From Polyporus tsugae (Eukaryota > Basidiomycota > Agaricomycetes > Polyporales > Polyporaceae): a stretch of 17,500 nt of DNA. Shown here piece after piece: positions 6,667-17,004 of the stretch. The notes under the pieces are model-generated. The model did not search any database. It was not told the origin of the DNA and saw nothing but the letters and a program-made list of their open reading frames with translations. The translations under genes were made by a program, and so were the position numbers. The stretch covers positions 2,905,001 through 2,922,500 of the forward strand of contig JAHRBS010000012.1 of NCBI GenBank assembly GCA_024305745.1, read 5' to 3'. How positions within the stretch are numbered: position 1 is the first letter of the stretch; each line of letters begins with the position of its first letter.

Positions 6667-9600
6667 CTACTTGCGGCCGAGCTGACTCGCCTTACCAGGC
6701 CGGCCGCTCCCCGCGACCCGCTTCAGAAAAATGTCCTTGGCCTCCATTGGCCGATCGCTGTCGCTATCGTCGCGCCTAGATGCGCGGCCGCCAGAAGCCC
6801 CACCACCACGACCGCCGGCGGGAGAAGAGCCAGAGGCACCCGCGCCGCTCCCAGAGGCACCCGCGCCGCTCCCAGAGGCACCCGCGCCGCTCCCAGAGGC
6901 ACCCGCGCCGCTCCCAGAGGCACCCGCGCCCTCTCCTGCAACCCTCTTCGCCGGTGGGCTGCGACCTTCGGGCGCCGGGTCCACGTCGAAGTCGAAATGA
7001 AAGTTCTGGGGGAGGGTGACTGCCTGGGCCAGTTGCTCTCTCTCGGCTTCCTCGCGTTTGCGCTTTAGGGCCTGCCTCTCCTTCTTCTCCTTCTTCTTCT
7101 GCCGCTTGGCCTTCTGCTCGTTGTCCACCTCTTCATCGCGATGCCCTGACACGTTGGCCGTGCGCTTCAAGGGGGGAGCGTTGGGGGTGGCGGGGGCGTC
7201 GGGACGGGTCTGACGCGAGGGCCCGGGCTCCGCGCGTGTGTCCTCGGTGCGCGCCGACGATGAGGCCGCTGGTGCCCTCGGTGTAGGCCTAACCTTGGGC
7301 TTGGACACCTTGGGCTGGGGGGCTAGCTCGGGCACGGGCTCGGGCACGGGCTCGGGCGCGGGCTCGGGCGCGGGGTGCTTCTTCTTGTCCTTCTTGCTGT
7401 TCTTCCCCGCCGGCGCAGACTGGGACTGGCGCGATTCGAGCACCACTTCTGGCAAGAGCTTCCTGCGGTCGCGCTTGGAGGGCTGGGTTGGGGCAGGCTC
7501 AGGCTGCTGGTCGTTGTCATCCTCGGGAGCGACCCTTGCGGTGGCGGCGACCTTGCTCTTGCCCTTGGCTCTCGGTTGCTCGGCCTCCTCGCCCTCGTCA
7601 GCGACGACGGCGGGCGACTTGGGCTTGGGCTTGGGCTTGGGCTTGGGCTTGGGCTTGGGCTTGGGCGTGGATGCACGGGTGGAGGCGGGGGGGGCTGCCT
7701 TGGCCTTACCCTTAGCCTTGCCTTTCGGCTGCTCGTCCTCGCTCTCGTCGTCGTCGCTCTCCTTGCTCTCCTCGTCTTCGTCAGCGACGACGGCGGGCGA
7801 CTTGGGCTTGGGCTTGGGCTTGGGCTTGGGCTTGGACGCGGGGGGGGCTGCCTTGGCCGCAGGCTTGGCCTTGCCTTTCGGCTGCTCGTCCTCGCCCTCC
7901 TCGTCCTCGCTCTCCTTGTCCTCGCTCTCCGAGCTCTCCTTGTCCTCGTCAGCGACGGCGGGCGACTTGGCCTTGGCCTTGGACGTGGACACCCGGGTGG
8001 ACGCCTGGGTGGATGCACGGGTGGATGCCCGGGTGGCTGCCTTGGCCGCAGGCTTGGCCTTGGTCTTCGTCGCGGGCTCCGGCTCGGGCTCGTCATCCTC
8101 GTCACTGTCATCCCGGAGCCCGGCCGGAAGGAGATGACGGAAGATGGATTCTACAGTACATTAGTAAACAGCTGTTAGAGTCATAAAGATAATAATTAAA
8201 AACTTACTTGTCTGCTTCGACGACTTGGTGAAGGCGGCGAGGAGCGCGTTCTTCGAGAACGAGAGAACGCTCAGGAACATGTCCGTGGCGTGCTCGAGGC
8301 AAGGCTGGTAAACCAACACCTGCTTCTTCTGGGGGTGGCGCCAAATGCGACCGATCAGTTGAAGCAAGTCCTGGTGCGACCACATTTGATCCTGTTTGGA
8401 TGTTAGGTAAGAAATAACAACAGTAAGACATAGAACCTTACCAAGGCGACGAGGATGTTGGCCTGGGGGAGGTTGAGGCCCATCGTGCCAACGTTCGACA
8501 ACAGGCAAACACGGGGTCCGTCGCGGTCGGAGTTGCGGAACTTGGCTATGTCCTTTGAGCGCACGGACATGCGCTTGGAGCCGTTGACCTCGATGTACTT
8601 GATGCCGTAGAAGCTCAAGACCTGCGAAATCAAAGTGTATAAGTAATGATAACGACAGAAGAAAAGTGTTAATTGCCTTCGTGATGAGGTGGTTGTTGGA
8701 AGGGAAGGCGACGTAGACGATGATGCGGTCGGGATAGTCGGTTTCGTCGTCGCGCTCCTGCATTTTCCATTCGGGATCCGCCTCCAAGTCGTTGCTGTCT
8801 TGCGAGGGGCGGCGAAGGAGCGGGGCGTTGTCGTCGGCGAGGTGATGGAGGAGGATGTCGATGAGGTTCTGGAGCTTCGTAGAGGTGGTGGCCTCCCACT
8901 CCTCCATATCTTTCGGCGCCCAGAGCGGGTCATCAAGGAGCTTGTAGTGGAGGTGGCTGCGGCGGAAACGACCGTAGAAAGCCTGGATGAACAGTGTGTG
9001 AGCAACAGTGGAGATGAACAAAGTGTGTCCGTCCCGGACGGACACCGGGGGATGGGCCCCTGCGGTTCAATAACAAATCGACGTGAAATCCACCACGCCG
9101 CATTTCACGAGGTCTCAGTGGAAATCTATCCGTCCAGGACGGACAAGGAGAGCGAGGGGCCTGCCCGATGTCTTCTCGTCTCCCCACGCGCCAATGGTAT
9201 CCGTCCCGGACGGACAGGTGAGAGGGAGGGGCCCGCCTGCCAGTGGTCTCGCGGAGATCCACGACACTCTTGGCGGCATCCGGCCCATAGACAGGAGTCA
9301 GCGCAGAAGTGTCCGTCCCGGACGGACACCTGCAGCCACCGTGCTTGCATCACGATTGCCACCAGTGCGAAACCGTGAACAGGCATCGGCGCGCTATGTG
9401 TCCGTCCTGGACGGACACCTCTGACACTCCAGCCTGCCGCATGTTGGGACGCGGCACTGTGCCCCTGTGTGTCCGTCCAGGACGGACACTTCGAGACCCG
9501 GTCGTGTCTCGAAGCGTCCGCCCTGTGTGTCTTGAGTATCAACGAGAACGAGAAGACTTACGTGTCCTTCAGCCTGCGCAACCATCGCGGCAGTGCGCGC

Positions 9601-12151
9601 GGTGTCGTGCTCAGCGACGATCGCGGCTGCTGTCGCCTCCAACACCTCCGACTCCTCGTCCAACGGCGTGAGCATTATTTGTTGGGCGACGTAAGGGCTC
9701 AGCCCCGAGATGGGACGCCCCTCCCAGTCGACGGCGTCCAGGGTGCGGCGGATGGTGTGGCCGTTGAACATCTTGCGAAGCGCGACGGTGTACGAGGTCA
9801 TTTGCTTGACCTGCTCCTTCTTGGCCGGGAGGTCGATCTCGCCGTTGAGGATCCCCTGTACGAAGTCGCCGTCCTCGCGAGCGTTGCGGAACTCGATGTT
9901 GGACTTGCGCGCGGCGGCCATGAGCTTCTTCTTCATGTCGACCAAGAGTGTTTCCTCCTCGCAGGCGGGGATCCCGATACACCGGCCGATGTACACCAAG
10001 TCCTGTTAAAGGGCAGTCAGTATGGTCCCACAACCAGCATAAGAAACGTACTTACCAAGGGCGAGTTCGTGATGGGCGTCGCCGTCGCCGCGATGGTGCA
10101 GTGGGAGAGGAGGGAGAGCTCGTTCATTGTCGTCCAGTGGTGGCTGGGGTTGCGCATCTTGGCCGCCTCGTCGATGGTGGTGATGCCGAACTGGTAATCG
10201 TACAGCATCGACCTCATGGGCAGCGCGGAGTCACGTTCGGGCCGCTGGGGAGCGATCTTCTTCGTGTTCGTGAACCGCTGCGAACAATCGGACTCGGCGG
10301 CCTACAGACGTTAGCATGCATATTCAGAAGTTAATAAACAAAGCTGGGCTGCTTACCGTGTACGCGACGAGCAGAACCTTGTGGCTCAGCGTCTGCTTGT
10401 CGTCCTTGAGGTGGAACACTTCGTCCCAGATCGCCATCCTCCCGGACTGGGCCCACTGGTGCTTGTACGGGTAGATGTCGACAGAGCCGAACTTGACGTA
10501 CCGCTTGAACTCGAACATCCATTGGTCGAATAGCGGGACCGGGACGATGATGAGGTGGGGACGGTCGGGCAAGTTCCCGTCCGGCGTGTCGCACTTCAGG
10601 CCCTCTGTAATACACACTGTTAGTAAATGCAAGTAACGAGCAGAAAAGGCAAAGACTTACTGAATTGCGGGGGGAACCTTTTGTTCCTCTGGTAGTACGC
10701 GCGAAGCATCGGGTACATGACTATGGCGCCGACGATCTGGAGCGTCTTGCCGACGCCGACTTGGTCCATGAGGAGGAGGGGTTTGCCCTTGATGATGAGC
10801 TCGCACATCTTCGTGATCCCGACGAGCTGATGCCACCGGGGACCGAAAGTGAGCGCCTTGTCGGTGTTGACGAACTTAGCCCACTGCGTCGGGTCCCAGG
10901 GGTTGACCTCGCCACGCGGATCCTCGACCTCGTTGAACCCAGGGATCTGCTCGTTGTTCAGCCCAAGGCCGGCCCAAAGCTCCTGCGGGTCCTTGTCCTG
11001 GAGGTCCTCGACGCCCGTCAGCCAGTCCGAGAAGTCGAACTCGTCGGCAGCTTCGGCGACCGCGTCGAGGTAGTGTTCGGGGAGGTCGTCCATCGCTTGC
11101 TCGAGCTCGCACAGGACGATGTGCACCGTTGGCGTGTCCGCGAGGGCCTTGAGGGCCTTCAGGAGGCCGGCGGGAATGCCTGTAAATCAAACGCGTCAGT
11201 AACACAAATGTAAGAACAGTAACAAAAGGTGTTTACGGTCGTGCTTCGCCTCCTTGACTTTCGCCGCCACCTCGTACATCTGCTCGAGCCTGGTCTTCCA
11301 CGCAGCGACGAGCTCCACCATGGCCGCGTCGCCGAACAATTCCGACTTGGTGACCGTCCGCTTGATACGCTGGATGATCCGAGCGATCTCGGAGGGGGTG
11401 GGCACTGCGTCGGGGGACTCGAGTGCTACAAACAAAGGTCAGCCTGCAAGCTGCGAAATGGGACTTGGGGCTTACCTGCAACGTCCCGCGCCAACTTATC
11501 CTCGTTCTTGACCGCGCCCGCACGCGCCCGCTTCCACGCCCGCCCCCTCGAGTCCCACGCCGAAACGATGAGACCCCCAACGACCGGCATGAGGGGGATG
11601 TGGACGACCTGGATCGACCCCACCCCCGTGACGCAGTCGGGGCCGAACATCGCAAGGGCGAGGTTGGGGGCGACTACGTCACGGATACCGAGGTCCGTCG
11701 CATTCGGCCACTGTGCACATAAGTCAGTAAACCGTATAATAAACAACTACACTAAATAAACTACTTGGTCGCGCTTGAGGGCCTTGGGGACGTCGAACGT
11801 CTTGAAGCTGCAGGTATCGAGAGTCGAAGCGACCAACTCCGAGATCTCCCATTCCGCCCACTTGTCAGCCGCCCACTTCTTCACGATCACGCGCCCCTCC
11901 TGGTGCGCGTCGGTCCGCCCGCGAACAAACTGCAACCGTTTGGCGGACCCCACTTCCTCCAACCAGCGCCGATAAAAAACCTTTGCTAATTTGTATTCCT
12001 TTTTGTTCATGCCGGCCGTCTTGTAAGTCGCCTCTGGGCCGAACGGCATCGCGAGGAGGCCGGTACGGTCTTGCCAAACGTTCCACGTGAACGACTCCGG
12101 CGTGTCCGCGCAGATGGTGAGGAGGTGGCTGACGTTGTCGAGGGAGGGCAT
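6667..12151 (-). CDS. SNF2-family helicase-like ATPase with long repetitive charged tail
   Basis: Exons: 12151-11765, 11710-11476, 11425-11237, 11179-10661, 10604-10357, 10301-10056, 10002-9562, 8982-8677, 8621-8442, 8391-8208, 8150-6667. They sum to 4419 nt (1472 residues) in one frame, so the gene looks intact. ATPase motifs: Walker A DQVGVGKT (409-416), motif II DEAA (570-573, usually DEAH), motif III ATATPITN (~598-605). Helicase C: motif V NVGTMGLNL (900-908) and motif VI QLIGRIWRHPQKKQ (928-941). Family members use ATP to move along DNA and remodel chromatin or DNA-protein complexes; the nucleus is the expected site. The ~490-residue tail has Lys-Pro runs, acidic Ser/Glu blocks and Gly/Ala/Ser repeats. 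Introns are 50-57 nt except intron 7 (579 nt). Intron 8 has a GC donor. The ATG at 12151 follows a TATA box and pyrimidine-rich leader; an in-frame ATG at 12223 is too close to the TATA. The exact subfamily is not clear. Confidence 0.88.
6831..6930 (-). repeat. 21-bp coding minisatellite in the SNF2-like tail
   Basis: Four full copies and one partial copy of a 21-bp unit (plus strand begins cagaggcacc). Each encodes the seven residues GAGASGS in frame. The unit length keeps the frame when the copy number changes. Confidence 0.9.
7619..7664 (-). repeat. Hexanucleotide microsatellite coding for Lys-Pro repeats
   Basis: About eight copies of GGGCTT (plus strand), read as a Lys-Pro run in the SNF2-like tail. 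A second shorter tract lies at 7801-7834. Both are in frame. Confidence 0.9.
8622..8676 (-). other. GC-AG intron 8 of the SNF2-like gene
   Basis: The exon ends in AAG and the intron begins GCAATT and ends CGCAG. No GT donor is available nearby. Its 55-nt length is not a multiple of three, and removing it joins two clear halves of the helicase C-terminal domain, so splicing here is well supported. Confidence 0.8.
8983..9561 (-). repeat. Enlarged intron 7 of the SNF2-like gene, filled with palindromes
   Basis: GTAAGT donor at 9561 and CCAG acceptor at 8983, phase 0. The intron is 579 nt, ten times the size of the others. It holds six palindromes: 9026-9044 (C centre, perfect), 9127-9145 (A, one mismatch), 9198-9216 (C, one mismatch), 9310-9328 (C, perfect), 9399-9417 (T, perfect) and 9470-9488 (A, perfect). 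Spacings are 71-111 bp. An additional hairpin lies at 9480-9523. A ~32-nt stretch (9247-9278) recurs upstream of the gene at 12461-12492. Confidence 0.88.
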
Positions 12152-12236
12152 ACTGTCGAGTTGGTGGGTGCTGGTGAGCTTGAAGGTGGTGGGGAGAAAG
12201 GGGGTTGGAGGGAGCGGGCGCATCGAACTCTGTCTG

Positions 12237-12243
12237 ATATATA
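12237..12243 (-). promoter_or_regulatory. TATA box of the SNF2-like gene
   Basis: TATATAT on the minus strand, about 86 nt before the ATG at 12151, followed by a C/T-rich leader. Confidence 0.55.
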
Positions 12244-12716
12244 CCGCCCAACATGAGGCGGCGGCGACCACAATGAGCCCTGGCCCGACCCTGAACACGC
12301 GGTGTCCTCAACGATCCCTCGAGGAAGTTGCATGGCCTTTTCGGGAAAAGAACCTCGTGGAGGTTGCAATTGACTTCCTAAATAGAAACCTCGACGTGAT
12401 GGCCGCGGACACAACGACCACATGCTCCGTGGCCTGCCTGTCACGTCCTCGGACTCCGAGTCTCGCGGAGATCCACGATACTCTGGGCGGTATGTTTCTT
12501 TGTACCCAACGCGGGTGCGGGGCTGCACTTGTTGATGGGCTTGTTATTTACTTCTAGGAGGTCAAGCAAAAGCACCTCTCTGGCAATCCATTCCCGGGCT
12601 GAGACAGCGCGTCCTGGACGGACACGCACAGTGGAAACTGGCATTCGCTGGTGCATGTCACCGTACCTCAGCTGACTGATGGCTTCACTCACCGCGCCGC
12701 ACCGCGGGGCGAGATG
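12244..12716. other. Intergenic tract upstream of the SNF2-like gene
   Basis: No gene was seen. It contains the ~32-nt stretch shared with intron 7 (12461-12492) and a palindrome with a decayed left arm at 12606-12624. It probably holds the upstream promoter of the SNF2-like gene. Confidence 0.55.
12606..12624. repeat. 19-bp palindrome, left arm decayed, centre T
   Basis: Right arm GGACGGACA is intact, while only the inner GTCC of the left arm is kept. Confidence 0.75.
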
Positions 12717-13404
12717 AGTCTGTCCTGGACGGACACAGACAGAGGCGGGGATGTTCTGCCATAGTTCAACTGGCAAGACCGGCAAATGTGTCCATCCTGG
12801 ACGGACACATAGGGAGGGAGCCCTGCACTGTACTTTGCTCCAATGATCACATTTCAGGGAGCAGAACTGTCCGTCCTGGACGGACACATGGGGTGTGGGA
12901 GCTGTTCGGGCGCTCTCAGGCCTCACCGACTCTTTATCCGTCCTGGACGGACAAACTGGGCTTATGGCCTGCACTATATTTGACATATCATTTGCATTTG
13001 TTAATCCTCAGTCGCTGGGCATTTGTTGATCCCCTGTCAATGGCTAAGCCACGGAGCAACCTCCTTGGCCGAGCCATTGACAGAGGATCAGCAGCCTCTG
13101 GGGCCCAGCACTTGACAGAGGATTAACAAATGATATGTCAAATATAGTGCAGGCCATAAGCCCAGTTTGTCCGTCCAGGACGGATAAAGAGTCGGTGAGG
13201 CCTGAGAGCGCCCGAACAGCTCCCACACCCCATGTGTCCGTCCAGGACGGACAGTTCTGCTCCCTGAAATGTGATCATTGGAGCAAAGTACAGTGCAGGG
13301 CTCCCTCCCTATGTGTCCGTCCAGGACGGACACATTTGCCGGTCTTGCCAGTTGAACTATGGCAGAACGTCCCCGCCTCTGTCTGTGTCCGTCCAGGACG
13401 GACG
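12717..13404. mobile_element. Foldback element with four palindromes in each arm
   Basis: Arms 12717-12990 and 13131-13404 (274 bp) are inverted copies with no net gap. The eight palindrome centres pair exactly: 12726 with 13395, 12798 with 13323, 12877 with 13244, 12944 with 13177, all about the axis 13060.5. Left-arm copies are T-centred and right-arm copies A-centred, as inversion requires. Perfect copies are at 12868-12886, 13235-13253 and 13314-13332; the rest have 1-2 mismatches. The inner 140 bp are also inverted but carry small gaps. No coding region was seen. It separates the 3' end of the large unknown gene from the promoter side of the SNF2-like gene. Confidence 0.85.
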
Positions 13405-13502
13405 CGTCTCGACCGAGCCACGCGTGAAACGAACACTCGCAGCTGAGAATCAAACTACGCATATATTTGTATGAAACACGTTCGGTGTACTTTCACGAAA
13501 CA

Positions 13503-16500
13503 CTAAACATCACTGTACGCGTCGAAATCTACGAAACGGTCAGAGTTCACGCGGCGGCGCTTCGGGCCCCGTTCCTCGTCAGACGCGTCAAGTCCGTCGA
13601 AAAGGGCACACTCAACGAGCTCCGGGCTAGAAGGGAACATGAGTACGGGCGAGGGCGGCGGGCTCCAGTCGTCGTGACCGCGAGTGAGTCCGATGGAAAA
13701 GACATCCACCGGGGGCTCGCTCAGAGCCCGGCCCACTTCGACCCCACTGCTAGACTCCTCTTCTTCTTCGCGACGATAAGCGTTACCGCGGCCCGCCCCT
13801 CCGGCCTGACTGGCACTACTCCCCGCAACGCTCGGGGAACGTTCACGCTCGCGGGCATGCCCACCACCTGGGAGGCTGCGAATGCTGTCGAGGAGGGGAC
13901 CGACGCTGTGGGCGAGATCGAGGCGAGGCTCTCCGTGGGTCATGTTGATCGTTTGGAGGCGTTGGGCTAGCTCGACCCACGCGGCGTCTTCCTCGTCTTC
14001 CGGCTCGGCCTCCCGAGCGCGCGGGTTAGGCGCGCCGAGCAGAAAGACGGCGCGAGGATCGGGGCACTTGGCGCTGTTGACGACGATATGAACGGCTGGT
14101 TCGTCGTGCCCGGGAGGAAGGGCCCTCCAGCCTGCAGGGAGCGGATGCCAGGCCTTGCTCTTCCACATGCGATCCGAATAAGGATGCGGGAGCCAGGACA
14201 GCCCTCGGAATAGAATCCAAAGCTCATCGCGGATAACCGTGGCGTCGTGGTCTGAGAGGCGGCCTATCTCGCCAATGTAGCTCGAGAAATAGCGGGCGTT
14301 GCGGAAGTTCTGAAGGCGATCGGAGAGAACAGTCCCTTTGGGCGGGAAGAACTTGTCGAAGACGAGTTCTCTCCATTGCTGCTCATTGCAAAGGCGCAGG
14401 TACGCGGCCTCGAAAGGAAGCTCGACAGCTCGGAAGAAGTCGTGGGTCACAGCCTCGCGCGCAGCTTGGCTCAGCTTGATGTACGAAGGCTTGTGCCGAT
14501 TCTTCTGGTTCGGGGAGCATTGGATGATGTCGGAAGGGAACTGGGCCCAGAGAAGAGAGAAGGCGCGATCCAAGGAAACTTCTTCGTCCTCCGGGTCGTC
14601 GAGGTTCTCGATGTCAGGGCCCGTCATTTGCATGGTGGGGATGCGCGCGACGCCGTGTTGAGTGAGGGTGAAATTGTGAAGGGTAAGCTGACCTCTGACA
14701 GCCTGGATGGGGACGGTGGGCCGCCTGGTGTTGGTCCGGTCCTTGTGTGATCAACTGTAGATGGAGAGGCCAAAAGAACGCCCGCCGAAGGCCTTCGCGA
14801 TGTCGTGTAGGTTGGGCTTCTTGTAGAGGATAGCGAGTTCCTCCCGTTCTAACTGACGGACAGCGGCGAGACGGAAGACGCCATGAGTTTCGTCGCGCAC
14901 GAGACCAGCGATGAAGTAGAGGCCACGGTCGAGGGTGCAAGGGACGAGGTTGACGTTCTCGAACTCGGCATCCGCATAGTCTGCCTCGTAGGGGTGGACG
15001 TGGGGATGGGTCCAAAACGCGCACTGCCTGCCAAGCTCCTCCTCGATCCTCTTCCCGGAAGGGCGGTAGATGACAGCGTTGAACATGTAGACGCAGACAG
15101 CACCCAACATGAGGCTGGGTGTCCAAGAACGAGCATCGGGAGGGGAGCTTGCCAACTCTTTGAAGAGCCGGTAGAGCGCCGATGCGCGGAAGAACTTGAA
15201 GTACCTTTATAAATGAACTATTAGAAAGCTTACAGGTAACCATAGACAGAGGACTTACCACCAGATGGCGGAGTCCACGGCGAGAATCGACTCCGTGACG
15301 AGGTCGTCGGGGATGTCTGCGAGAGCCTGCTTGGCATACAAGAGGCCGACGCGGGCCTCCATACGAGCTGCACCGTTCTGGAGGACACCGGAACCCCCTG
15401 CGCAGTCGGCGAAGGTCTCTGCGACGGTGTCGACGTCGGAAAGGAACTTCTCGAAAGGGTTGGGCAAGAGGTCCTGCGCGGTGCGACGCCGATAGGTCCC
15501 TGCGTGCTGCTGATAGGTCGCTGACTTGTCGGTGGTGTAGACGTTGATATAGGAGACATGGTCAGCGCGCCCTTTCGTCCCCGTCTCGAGGCGGAAGCCG
15601 GACAATGCTGTGAGGTGTCCGCTGAGGTCCTCCTTGAAAGCTTTGCTGCGCTTCAAAGCGATGGCCTGGTCCTCTGAGATAGAGGGAAGCATGTGTCGAA
15701 TGAGCCGGGTGTGACTTTCGGTCAGCCATTGCATAACCCGGCCCTCAGCGTGAACTTCCAGGGCGACGTCGACAAACCAACGTGACTCCAACTCCTCGTC
15801 GGGAATAAGCTGCTGGTCGATGGGGTCCAAGACCGCTGCAAGGGCCTCACTGCGAGCCCACCAATCCTGGGGGTTGTGAGCGCTGGAAGCCTTCACGCCT
15901 TTGGCCTCAATCTCGAAGAAGGCATCCGCGAAGCTCTCGTCGAGCTGGGCCAGGCGATCGAGGAGCTCGCGCGCGAAGGCCTCAAGAAAGACCTGGGTGA
16001 TGTCCTTGGTAAGGGCGCCGAGCTGGCCAGTGCGGCTCCGAACGAGACGAGTGACGTGACTGAAATTCACCGGCCACTGGACTGCGAGTTCGGGGGCGAC
16101 AGCCCCGAGGGCGGGACGGATGGCATCATCGTAGATGGAGGCCAAGACCTCGTTACTAAGCGTGGGAGGGACGTGCGGGTCGTATCGCTTTGGGAAGAAG
16201 AGACGACCCTGGTGGCGGGTCCTGAACTTGAAGCAAAGGCAGTTCGGAATTTTGTGAAGCGGGACCTGAAGGGTGGCGTTCTGAATAACAGAGTGGGTGA
16301 GAGTGGTGACGATTGATGTAGGTTATTTACTTACATTTCTGGTGATAGGCCACTTGATGTGGACGGAAGTGGTAAGGGTCTCGGAGAAAGGGGGAAACAA
16401 GTGCCAGGTGATAGACTTGCTGAATGGAAGGAGACGAGTGAGACCGATAACAGAGTCAAAGTCGCCAAGAATGGTGTAACATTCGGGAAACTCGCATTCG

Positions 16501-16697
16501 TAACGGGGATTAATGAAAAGACGGCGTTGGTTGGTGTTCGCATTGGGGCGGGTTATGGGTGCGCGACCCGCGAGGACTAGGTTGACGAAACGGTCGATGT
16601 TCTCGTCGTTACAGTACTGTTCAGCGAGTTGTACGAACTCCGTAAGGCCGATGGTTCGAGGAGGGAGAGGCTCATCAGGGAACAGCGGTGGCGCCAT
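13503..16697 (-). CDS. Large protein of unknown function, frame interrupted by one TGA
   Basis: Exon 1 is 16697-16335, exon 2 is 16280-15259 and exon 3 starts at 15204. Introns are 54 nt each; the second uses an AAG acceptor, forced by the frame. Exon 3 meets a TGA at 14753-14751, which would end a 612-residue protein. The same frame then stays open for 415 further codons to the stop at 13503, with protein-like sequence from the start (for example LTLHNFTLTQHGV). I recognise no domain. The N-terminal part has a Cys-containing segment around YECEFPECY. The last ~150 residues of the downstream part are Ser/Glu/Pro-rich and end with a basic GPKRRRV stretch that could be a nuclear localisation signal. 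The start at 16697 has a good context (ACCATGG). Alternatives: two separate genes (second from the ATG at 14633), an unrecognised intron, or an allele with a nonsense mutation. Confidence 0.7.
14751..14753 (-). other. In-frame TGA inside the large unknown gene
   Basis: The context is TAC AGT TGA TCA CAC. The 117 nt from here to the next ATG (14633) are open in the same frame. No GT-AG intron that removes the TGA and keeps the frame has a CAG or TAG acceptor; the only GT choice needs a GAG acceptor at about 14692. Confidence 0.75.
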
Positions 16698-16729
16698 GGT
16701 TGCAGATCGACTTGCACGGAGCGATGTGA

Positions 16730-16736
16730 TTTTATA
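16730..16736 (-). promoter_or_regulatory. TATA box of the large unknown gene
   Basis: TATAAAA on the minus strand, 33 nt before the ATG at 16697. This implies a very short leader. Confidence 0.6.
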
Positions 16737-16762
16737 CCGAGGCCTGCACTGGGATACAGACC

Positions 16763-16781
16763 TGTCCGTCCTGGACGGACA
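16763..16781. repeat. 19-bp palindrome, perfect, centre T, in a promoter flank
   Basis: TGTCCGTCCTGGACGGACA, 26 bp upstream of the TATA box of the large unknown gene. It is the only copy this close to a predicted promoter. Confidence 0.95.
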
Positions 16782-17004
16782 CGGAGGACAGGACACCTGT
16801 CGACTTTGCGGGTGGGTGCCCGCTGGGCCGCTGGGCCCCGACACGCGGTGACGAGAGGCTCGTCGTTGCGACTGGAGTGATACAATAGGTGGAATACAGT
16901 GTCCGTTGCTAAGGCGGCCTCGAGGACTCAACATGTGTCGAATTCAGGACCAATGTGCAACATGAGGACGATGGGCCGCGAGCGGGAAACAGTTGAACCT
17001 CCCT

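Noticed and set aside
6517..6720. Possible small plus-strand exon with a helical sequence (around MDKVNIWEDT), perhaps preceded by an intron near 6450-6515
   Set aside because: It soon runs antisense into the SNF2-like exon, the upstream exon has no clear start, and no homology is recognised. It could be a gene fragment, but the support is too weak.
7238..8178. Long plus-strand frames of 267-299 codons opposite the SNF2-like tail
   Set aside because: They are antisense shadows of GC-rich repetitive coding DNA (Lys-Pro and Ser/Glu tracts). The minus frame joins the helicase by in-phase splicing.
12441..13462. Long open frames on both strands across the foldback
   Set aside because: They are translations of the palindromes and their inverted repeats, near-identical on both strands, with no start context, introns or domain.
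14614..15261. Alternative acceptor CTAATAG in the second intron of the large gene, giving another frame
   Set aside because: It shifts into a frame of Arg/Pro-rich shadow sequence. The AAG acceptor at 15205 restores the protein-like frame.
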